A DNA stretch of 11,838 bases from the NCBI GenBank assembly GCA_030740335.1, contig JASLXL010000168.1:1-11838 (forward strand), read 5' to 3'. Below the pieces are notes generated by a model. It had not been told where the DNA came from. It did not search any database and saw nothing but the letters and a program-made list of their open reading frames with translations. Positions 7,477 through 11,838 of the stretch are shown piece by piece. The position numbers and the translations under genes are program-made. How positions within the stretch are numbered: the stretch's first letter is position 1; the number at the start of each line of letters is the position of its first letter. The stretch is from SAR202 cluster bacterium. GTDB taxonomy: Bacteria; Chloroflexota; Dehalococcoidia; SAR202; CAJWER01.

Positions 7477-8210
7477 TGGCACGCCGTTCCACATTAGACA
7501 TGTCGAGTAGGGACTTGATCAAAACTGCCAAACGGACAGGCGGGCGGCATCGTGTTCGCGTGCTCTTGCTGGCCTGCGTCGTCGTTTTGATGGCGGCGGG
7601 CTGCTACAACTCGACCTCCGGTGATACGGAAGTATATGGGATCGCAGAGTTCAAGCTTCCCGTTCTGCCGAAGACTGGCTCTCACAAGGTGATGGTCTTC
7701 AACGAGATGCACTACCAGCCGAGTTTCAGGGTGCAAGAGGGGCCTCGACTGCTTCCCACGAGCCAGTCCGTTGCCTTTTCTGGTCTTGGCGGGCCTGGCC
7801 TGGTTACGCAACCTGAGATGATAAGAATTGAGCCGGTGTATCGGACCGTAGCCGACGCCAAGTTGATTGAGATACCAGAGGACATCTCTGATTCGTATGA
7901 TGCAGCCGGTGCCGCGGAGCTATACAGGGTCAACTGCTCTGTATGCCATGGAATGACGTTGGGGGGCGACGGATCGGTAGCGACTTTGATGAAGGAACAG
8001 AGTCTGGGCCCGCTACCTGCAGATCTCACGCTGGGTCAAACTCAGAACGCCACTGACGGCGAGTTGTATGCATTTATCTCAGATGGCGGTAGACAAGGGT
8101 TCGCTCTGACGTCCGCAGGCCTCGAGAGCAGGTCTCCGATGCCTCCATTCAAGAACTTGCTGTCCCAGGAAGATCGCTGGGCGCTGGTCGCCTTCTTGCG
8201 AGCGCAATAG
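7476..8210 (+). CDS. actE: ActE-like monoheme cytochrome c lipoprotein
   Basis: A 244-residue exported cytochrome. A basic N-terminus is followed by a hydrophobic stretch (about 27-42) ending in AAGC, so Cys43 is the likely lipid-modified residue; ActE of Rhodothermus marinus is also a lipoprotein. The first mature half has the ActE landmarks NEMHYQPSF and a downstream RLLPTSQSVAFSG segment in place of the family's GTVARG. The cytochrome c domain (about 140-244) has a single heme motif CSVCH at 154-158 and the likely sixth ligand Met222 in PMPPF. It should pass electrons from the complex to a terminal oxidase or soluble carrier. The GTG start overlaps the actD stop and has a purine-rich site (GGGAGAG) before it; the ATG at 7500 has no such site. 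It is the last gene of the operon; no ActF gene follows. Confidence 0.85.
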   Translation: MARRSTLDMSSRDLIKTAKRTGGRHRVRVLLLACVVVLMAAGCYNSTSGDTEVYGIAEFKLPVLPKTGSHKVMVFNEMHYQPSFRVQEGPRLLPTSQSVAFSGLGGPGLVTQPEMIRIEPVYRTVADAKLIEIPEDISDSYDAAGAAELYRVNCSVCHGMTLGGDGSVATLMKEQSLGPLPADLTLGQTQNATDGELYAFISDGGRQGFALTSAGLESRSPMPPFKNLLSQEDRWALVAFLRAQ

Positions 8211-8221
8211 GTCCGAAAATT

Positions 8222-8242
8222 CACCCCTTGAGCGAGGGGGTG
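8222..8242. terminator. Hairpin terminator between convergent act operon and repressor
   Basis: CACCCCTT (8222-8229) pairs with GAGGGGGTG (8235-8242) around GAGCG, with one G-T wobble. On the - strand the stem is followed by TTTT, so it fits best as the terminator of the repressor gene. On the + strand it lies 11 bases after the actE stop, but no T-run follows, so termination of the act operon there would be weak or Rho-dependent. Confidence 0.55.
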
Positions 8243-8256
8243 CTAACTAGAGTTAG
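8243..8256. repeat. 14-bp palindrome over the repressor stop codon
   Basis: CTAACT-AG-AGTTAG is a perfect inverted repeat directly after the terminator hairpin. It overlaps the TAA stop of the - strand repressor gene (8253-8255). The TTAG/CTAA content recalls DtxR/IdeR-type operators only loosely, and the position between two gene ends is wrong for a promoter operator. Confidence 0.3.
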
Positions 8257-8984
8257 TCCCCGTCGAGAGCCGCCCAGATCCGTTCCGCAACCTCATAGCT
8301 CACCACGACCTCGGCCCCATAGCAGTCGAGTCTGACGACGCCCCTGTATGGGGCCGCCTCCACCACTTTCATGCGTTGTCCGGGCATCAGCCCATTCTCC
8401 ACGAAGTACTGCAGTAGTTCGTGGTCCTGGTCAGGTACACGGTCGATGATCGCGGTTGAGCCGGGTGACATCTGGCTGAGAGGCGTGGCATTACTACCAG
8501 ACGAATGTCCGCTACCTGGAATTGGGTGTCCGAAAGGGCAGGTGGTTGGGTGGCCTAGCCTCTCGTCGATCTTGTCGGCGAGATAGGGTGAGATGGCGTG
8601 CTCCAGACGGTGCGCTTCAGCGTGTGCCATGTGAGGTGGAACCCCGAGCAGGTCTACGACCATCCTTTTTGCGAGTCGGTGGCGGCGGACCATGCCCTCG
8701 GCTTCGTTTAGTCCGGACTGGGTAAGGATCACGTCCTTGCTGCGGTTGGTCTCGACAAGCCCATCACGAACCATGCGACGTAGCATGGCGCCGACCGAGG
8801 GCAGTGTCGCCCCGAGTACCTCGCCTTCAGGGAGTTGCCTGAGCCTGTCGGCAAGCTGTGTCGGCGTGACTCTAACGTCCTCTTCCTGGAGCTGATAGAT
8901 CGATAGCAGGTAGTTCTCCACGCCCATGGAAAGGCGAGGAGAAGACGTCTCGTCGGTGCTGGGAGTGGGTTTCTGAGATTTCAT
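8253..8984 (-). CDS. DtxR/MntR-family metal-dependent transcription repressor
   Basis: 243 residues, the length of the three-domain DtxR/IdeR type. Domains: winged helix-turn-helix (about 20-90), metal-binding/dimerisation domain (about 95-155, with the HRLAKRMVVDLLGV and CPFGHPIPG landmarks), then a FeoA/SH3-like domain (about 170-240). Aligned to DtxR, the metal ligands are H102 (DtxR H79), H121 (H98), E128 (E105) and H129 (H106). The Cys102 position is His125, the Met10 position is Asn24 and the Glu83 position is Lys106, so the metal preference may differ from classical Fe repressors. The helix-turn-helix contains about nine extra residues (PEGEVLGAT region, 52-60) compared with DtxR. It likely senses Fe or Mn and controls metal uptake. 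The ATG at 8984 lacks a clear ribosome site; Met20 is an alternative start. No target operator could be identified in the window. Confidence 0.88.
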   Translation of the reverse strand: MKSQKPTPSTDETSSPRLSMGVENYLLSIYQLQEEDVRVTPTQLADRLRQLPEGEVLGATLPSVGAMLRRMVRDGLVETNRSKDVILTQSGLNEAEGMVRRHRLAKRMVVDLLGVPPHMAHAEAHRLEHAISPYLADKIDERLGHPTTCPFGHPIPGSGHSSGSNATPLSQMSPGSTAIIDRVPDQDHELLQYFVENGLMPGQRMKVVEAAPYRGVVRLDCYGAEVVVSYEVAERIWAALDGD

Positions 8985-9204
8985 TTCGTAGTCAGGGAGG
9001 GGCGTTGGAAGAGGATCGAGCGTACCACGGGGCGCCCAGGGAGGTCAACGCGGCACGTTTCGGCACGGCGCAGCCCCTTTGGGGAGCTCCGACTATTGAT
9101 GTGGGCCGAGGTATCGCGATCGACAGCAATAGGCGTCGTGCCCGAAGGCACGACTATCGTAGGGCATTCCGCCGCTTGTGAAATGAGAGTGAGAAGACTG
9201 GGCG
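8985..9204. other. Intergenic region between repressor and VOC genes
   Basis: 220 bases without a credible gene. It holds a direct repeat of CGGCACG (9051-9057 and 9061-9067) and a strong hairpin at 9135-9154. No clear promoter for the repressor was recognised on the - strand. Confidence 0.5.
9135..9154. terminator. Strong hairpin downstream of the VOC gene
   Basis: GTCGTGCC (9135-9142) and GGCACGAC (9147-9154) pair perfectly around CGAA. On the - strand it lies about 50 bases past the VOC stop, where a terminator would be expected, but no good T-run follows. It may be a Rho-independent terminator of weak type or an mRNA 3' protection structure. Confidence 0.45.
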
Positions 9205-9621
9205 TTACTCACCTCTTTTCCCACCCGGGCGAGTCTTCCAGCCTGAAGGGTTGACGTCTATAGCGATGCCCTCCGGGCTCATGAACTTCTTCTCACCGAC
9301 CCAGTTGTCAGGTGTCCCTTCGCTGTTCCCATAGGTCTCGTTCCACAAGGTGAGCTCGGTCCCTCCTTCGTCCTGGATTATCTGCTGGGTCTGGTCCAGG
9401 TCCTCTACCTGGACACCGAAGTGATGTAGGCCCGGTGAGCCGCCGCCGTATCGGTCGTATTTGAATTTGAGGATTGTCATGTTGACGTAGCCGTCGCTGA
9501 GGACTGCGAACTCGTTATCCGGATCTCGCTCAACCTCGGTTAGGCCGAAAGCATTGATGTAGAAGTCGGCACAGACCCCTGGGTCGTTGGTGGAAATCCC
9601 TATGTGCTTGATTCTGGGCAT
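9205..9621 (-). CDS. VOC-superfamily protein (glyoxalase/extradiol dioxygenase fold)
   Basis: 138 residues forming one VOC domain made of two beta-alpha-beta-beta-beta modules. Module one begins with IKHIGIS (His6) and ends near NMTILKF; module two begins with GLHHFGVQVED (His66/His67) and ends with GIAIDVNPSGW (Asp122). His6, one of His66/67 and Asp122 are plausible ligands for a divalent metal, matching the usual two-His-one-acid pattern, so it may be an active metalloenzyme. The substrate cannot be told: family members include glyoxalase I, methylmalonyl-CoA epimerase, ring-cleaving dioxygenases and antibiotic-binding proteins. AAGGAGAG lies about eight bases before the ATG, a strong start. 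It is transcribed away from nusA and in the same direction as the repressor gene, 220 bases further on, so a shared transcript is possible but not evident. Confidence 0.82.
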   Translation of the reverse strand: MPRIKHIGISTNDPGVCADFYINAFGLTEVERDPDNEFAVLSDGYVNMTILKFKYDRYGGGSPGLHHFGVQVEDLDQTQQIIQDEGGTELTLWNETYGNSEGTPDNWVGEKKFMSPEGIAIDVNPSGWKTRPGGKRGE

Positions 9622-9798
9622 GGGCGTCTCTCCTTGGGGGTAAGATCGTAGGTCCGTAGTATCGTTTTCCTAGTGGTCGCGAGAGCACCGAACGGTCGAC
9701 TACAGTACCCTAAATGAGAGCGAAACTGGAGTCAAGCTTTCGTGGTTGACTGGGTTGGATTGCGCCGTCGACCATGGTGTGATGGGCTGTCGGTTAGC

Positions 9799-9827
9799 TT
9801 GTGTCAGGGGCTGCGAAATGGTATACT
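9799..9827 (+). promoter_or_regulatory. Extended -10 promoter for nusA operon
   Basis: TATACT at 9822-9827 is preceded by TGG, giving the extended -10 motif TGnTATACT. Seventeen bases upstream stands TTGTGT (9799-9804), which shares TTG with the -35 consensus. Transcription would start near 9834, giving a leader of about 113 bases before the nusA ATG. Only housekeeping-sigma consensus knowledge supports this; no start site was measured. Confidence 0.6.
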
Positions 9828-9870
9828 GAGGCCCTGTTCGGGGTCTTTTTAATCGAAGTTTTGTGACTGG

Positions 9871-9897
9871 AAAAGTGGGTCAGGTCCCACTTTTTTT
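9871..9897 (+). terminator. Intrinsic terminator in the nusA leader (possible attenuator)
   Basis: AAAAGTGGG (9871-9879) pairs with CCCACTTTT (9886-9894) around TCAGGT, and the T-run continues to 9897 (seven T). This is a textbook intrinsic terminator on the + strand. It sits after the predicted promoter and 50 bases before the nusA start, while the nearest gene to its left runs the other way. It therefore most likely ends a short leader RNA and sets how much RNA polymerase reaches nusA. NusA itself promotes hairpin termination, so feedback control is an attractive inference. Confidence 0.72.
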
Positions 9898-9928
9898 GTT
9901 AGTTGGTGAATCTGCGTTGCGATAGATA

Positions 9929-9936
9929 AAGGAGGT
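9929..9936 (+). promoter_or_regulatory. nusA ribosome binding site
   Basis: AAGGAGGT is a near-perfect Shine-Dalgarno sequence. It overlaps the in-frame GTG at 9935, which therefore cannot be the start; the ATG at 9947, about ten bases on, is the likely start. Confidence 0.75.
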
Positions 9937-9946
9937 GGCTGTAACT

Positions 9947-11485
9947 ATGAAGAGCGATTTTATCATCGCTTTGACACAGCTTGCCGCCGAGCGTAATCTG
10001 CCCAGGGAGATCGTGCTGGAGGCGATCGAGGCAGCGTTGGCGTCCGCCTACAGGCGAGACAGTATAGCGGCCGGTCAAAACATATCCGTCACCCTTGATC
10101 CCGGTGACGGCGGCGTCAGCGTGTACCTCGTAAAGACGGTGGTCGAGGATGTCGAGGAACCCGAGATTGAAATCTCGATCGCGGACGCACGTAAGATCAA
10201 AGCGGACGCAGAGCTTGGTGATGAAGTGCCGACCGAGAATCTTGAGCACACTGGCGGTCGCATTGCCGCCCAAACTGCCAAGCAGGTTGTGATTCAGCGT
10301 CTCAGGGAGGCGGAGCGGGAGCTCGTCTTCAAGGAATTTGCTGACAAGCAGGGTGAGGTCTTCACCGTTACGGTGCAGAAGATCGAGCCGAAACAGGTGG
10401 TGGTAGAGTTGGGCCGTACCGAGGCGATTCTACCGCCTTCAGAGCAGGCGTCGTTCGAGCGCTACAGGGTCGGGCAGCGGATGAAGGTTCTTCTCCAATC
10501 TGTCCGTCAGTCGGTAAAGGGTCCTGAGATCATTGTGTCCAGGACGGATCAAATTCTCCTGAAGCGGCTGTTTGAGATGGAGGTTCCGGAGATATACAAC
10601 GGATCCGTTGAGATCAAGGACATCGCACGAGAGGCAGGTTCTAGGAGCAAGGTTGCTGTCTTTGCGATACAGGATGGCGTAGATGCTGTTGGCTCCTGTG
10701 TGGGCTTGCGAGGCATTCGTATTCAGAACATTGTGAATGAGCTCCATGGCGAAAAAATTGACGTTGTTCAGTGGCAAAAGGAGTCCGGGCAGTATATAGC
10801 TCGGGCCCTCGGTCCCTCCAGTGTGATGCGAGTTGAGATGAACGAGGCGGACAAGTCTGCCATCGCGGTGGTTCCCGATCATCAGCTCTCTCTTGCAATT
10901 GGCAAGGAGGGTCAAAATGCCAGGCTAGCGGCCAAGCTGACTGGTTGGCGTGTGGATATCAAGAGCAATGTGGAAATGGACACCATTGATGCCGCAGCCG
11001 AGGCTGCGGCATCAATGGTGTCCAAGAAGAAGGCAAAGGTTGCCGAGGCTGAGCCCATGGCGGTGAAAGCAGAGGCGGAAGAGGTTGTGGCGGCGGTTGC
11101 TGCTGAGACAACTGAATTGGAAGAATCCTCTGTGGAGGAGGCCCCGGTTGCTGAGCTAGCGACTGGGGAGGCGGAGCCTTCTGTCGAAGAGCCGGTTGAA
11201 GAGGAACCAGCCGAGGAAGTTCTGGAAGAGGTCCTCGAAGAGATACCCTTCGAGACGGCGCTGGCGGAGGCTGCGGAGTCTCAGGATGAGGTTACAGTCG
11301 CCGCCGCCGAACCGTCAGCCTCTATCGACGATCTGCCTGCTGAGGTCTGGTCGGTTCGCGGAGGGGCGGCCCAAGATGCTGGTGTAATCAGGTTCAGAGA
11401 AGACATACAGGAACTCGGAGGTCCTCCGGGAGCCAGGCGTGGTGGTAGTGGCGGTCGACGCTCCAAGTCCGCAAGAAAGCGGTAA
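9947..11485 (+). CDS. nusA: Transcription termination/antitermination factor NusA
   Basis: NusA binds RNA polymerase and nascent RNA, and affects pausing, termination and antitermination. From the ATG at 9947 the protein has 512 residues: N-terminal polymerase-binding domain (1-130), S1 domain (about 133-200, GEVFTVTVQKIEPKQVVVELG...), KH1 (about 215-275, with GSCVGLRGIRIQNI) and KH2 (about 280-343, with LSLAIGKEGQNARLAAKLTGW). The S1 and KH signatures are very well conserved. There is no E. coli-type repeat domain; instead a tail of about 165 residues is rich in Glu, Ala and Val, and ends with a basic Gly/Arg/Lys stretch. A 48-bp perfect palindrome lies exactly at the KH2/tail junction (residues 344-359). 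The frame is also open upstream to a GTG at 9935, rejected because the ribosome site overlaps it. ylxR follows after 11 bases. Confidence 0.95.
   Translation: MKSDFIIALTQLAAERNLPREIVLEAIEAALASAYRRDSIAAGQNISVTLDPGDGGVSVYLVKTVVEDVEEPEIEISIADARKIKADAELGDEVPTENLEHTGGRIAAQTAKQVVIQRLREAERELVFKEFADKQGEVFTVTVQKIEPKQVVVELGRTEAILPPSEQASFERYRVGQRMKVLLQSVRQSVKGPEIIVSRTDQILLKRLFEMEVPEIYNGSVEIKDIAREAGSRSKVAVFAIQDGVDAVGSCVGLRGIRIQNIVNELHGEKIDVVQWQKESGQYIARALGPSSVMRVEMNEADKSAIAVVPDHQLSLAIGKEGQNARLAAKLTGWRVDIKSNVEMDTIDAAAEAAASMVSKKKAKVAEAEPMAVKAEAEEVVAAVAAETTELEESSVEEAPVAELATGEAEPSVEEPVEEEPAEEVLEEVLEEIPFETALAEAAESQDEVTVAAAEPSASIDDLPAEVWSVRGGAAQDAGVIRFREDIQELGGPPGARRGGSGGRRSKSARKR
10977..11024. repeat. 48-bp perfect palindrome inside nusA
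   Basis: Two 23-bp arms (10977-10999 and 11002-11024) are exact reverse complements around GA at 11000-11001. The core left arm reads CACCATTGATGCCGCAGCC. It stays in frame and encodes residues around DAAAEAAAS. A perfect stem of 23 bp is not expected by chance in a 12-kb window (rough odds below one in a million). No T-run follows on either strand, so it is not an ordinary terminator. Confidence 0.95.
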
Positions 11486-11496
11486 GGGCGAGACGA

Positions 11497-11784
11497 GTGG
11501 CGACCAATCGCCAACGACACGTTCCATTGCGGACCTGCGTGGCCTGCGGCAATAAGACGGGAAAAGAGGGACTAGTGCGTCTGGTGGCGCCGCACGGCGG
11601 AGGAGTCGAGGTAGATGTTTCCGGGAAATCTCCCGGGCGTGGGGCGTACATCTGCCGAGAGGGCGCCTGTGCCGTTGATGAGTTGAGGAAGGGTCGAATC
11701 GATTCGACCCTTCGAAGGTCGATAACCGAGCAGGAGTGGTTGGTGCTCAGGTCGTCTATTCAGAAAGTAATCGCCCTACGATAG
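11497..11784 (+). CDS. ylxR: YlxR (DUF448) RNA-binding protein
   Basis: A 95-residue protein of the YlxR/DUF448 family, which sits between nusA and infB in many bacteria. The family is RNA-binding, and in some bacteria it has been reported to act on transcription or RNase P. Signature stretches are PLRTCVACG (residues 10-18), a LVRLV strand, and PGRGAYIC (46-53) with a following basic region (RRSITEQ); Cys14/Cys17 and Cys53/Cys58 are conserved-looking pairs. The GTG start at 11497 is preceded by AAGGGCGAG, a modest ribosome site, 11 bases after the nusA stop. It is probably on the nusA transcript. A 26-bp perfect palindrome lies near its 3' third. The infB start follows about 40 bases later. 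Confidence 0.92.
   Translation: MATNRQRHVPLRTCVACGNKTGKEGLVRLVAPHGGGVEVDVSGKSPGRGAYICREGACAVDELRKGRIDSTLRRSITEQEWLVLRSSIQKVIALR
11688..11713. repeat. 26-bp perfect palindrome inside ylxR
   Basis: GAAGGGTCGAATC (11688-11700) is followed at once by its exact reverse complement (11701-11713). It encodes RKGRIDSTLR and keeps the frame. A spacer-free palindrome of 13-bp arms is not expected by chance in a window of this size. As RNA, the lack of a loop means the central bases would be unpaired. CCTTCGAAGG (11709-11718) overlaps its right end. Confidence 0.9.
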
Positions 11785-11822
11785 GATAGGCTGCCGCATT
11801 TGCGCGGTAAAAACGGAGATAC

Positions 11823-11838
11823 ATGACAAACAGGCCGT
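11823..11838 (+). CDS. infB: Start of infB (translation initiation factor IF-2), partial
   Basis: Only the first five codons are present (MTNRP). GGAG at 11815-11818 lies four bases before the ATG. The call rests on position alone: infB follows nusA-ylxR in a great many bacteria. The coding signal in the window is too short to test it. Confidence 0.5.

Larger units (their letters stand above)
9622..9946. other. Divergent intergenic region with nusA control elements
   Basis: 325 bases between the VOC gene and nusA. The left half (9622-9790) shows no gene and no promoter I can defend for the VOC gene. The right half holds an extended -10 promoter, an intrinsic terminator and the nusA ribosome site, described separately. 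No tRNA gene and no rimP gene lie here, although rimP commonly precedes nusA in bacteria. Confidence 0.6.

Noticed and set aside
9829..9845. Possible first terminator with GAGGCCC pairing to GGGTCTT before TTT
   Set aside because: Its left arm overlaps the -10/start region, so the predicted transcript would contain only part of it; the stem also needs G-T wobbles.
9935..9946. GTG at 9935 as the start of nusA
   Set aside because: The ribosome binding site AAGGAGGT at 9929-9936 overlaps this codon; the ATG at 9947 is properly spaced.
10162..10177. CGAGATT-GA-AATCTCG in nusA, with the same GA centre as the long palindrome
   Set aside because: Arms of 7 bp are at chance level; the shared dinucleotide centre is probably coincidence.
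10597..10610. CAACGGATCCGTTG palindrome in nusA
   Set aside because: Arms of 7 bp are at chance level in GC-rich coding sequence.
1..11838. CRISPR array, tRNA/rRNA or transposon
   Set aside because: No regularly spaced repeats, cloverleaf, rRNA signature or transposase-like frame was seen on either strand; the palindromes lack flanking direct repeats that I could find.

Overview
The window looks like a piece of a bacterial chromosome of moderately high GC. The genes suggest Chloroflexota, possibly the marine SAR202/Dehalococcoidia side; this is inferred from the overall look of the alternative complex III (ACIII) proteins and was not tested by any search. It holds three blocks.

Block 1 (1-8210, + strand) is a respiratory operon for an ACIII-type quinol:electron-acceptor oxidoreductase. 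The order is: a small two-helix membrane protein cut by or near the window edge; a membrane-anchored pentaheme cytochrome c (ActA); a molybdopterin-oxidoreductase-like protein with a twin-arginine leader (ActB1); a separate four-cluster ferredoxin-like protein (ActB2); two consecutive NrfD-family membrane proteins (an ActC-like paralogue, then ActC); a DUF3341 protein (ActD); and a monoheme lipoprotein-like cytochrome c (ActE). Quinol would be oxidised at ActC, and electrons would pass through ActB2 iron-sulfur clusters and/or the ActA and ActE hemes to a terminal oxidase or soluble cytochrome not in the window. Three things differ from the textbook actABCDEF layout: ActB is split at its domain boundary by a 133-nt hairpin-rich gap, a second ActC-like NrfD stands where ActF would be expected in the gene set, and that paralogue has lost the putative quinol-site histidine.

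Block 2 (8211-9621, - strand) has a DtxR/MntR-type metal-dependent repressor that converges on the act operon across a terminator-like hairpin, and a small VOC (glyoxalase/dioxygenase-fold) protein. No promoter for the repressor could be recognised.

Block 3 (9622-11838, + strand) is the transcription/translation operon nusA-ylxR-infB, of which only the first 16 bases of infB are present. A good extended -10 promoter is followed by a strong intrinsic terminator that lies before nusA although no + strand gene precedes it. This is the layout of an attenuator or a short leader RNA. The coding part of the operon carries two perfect palindromes far longer than expected by chance: 48 bp (23-bp arms, GA centre) in nusA at the KH2/tail junction, and 26 bp in ylxR. 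These, with the leader terminator, are the least expected features of the window.

No tRNA, rRNA, CRISPR array, transposase or insertion sequence was seen.
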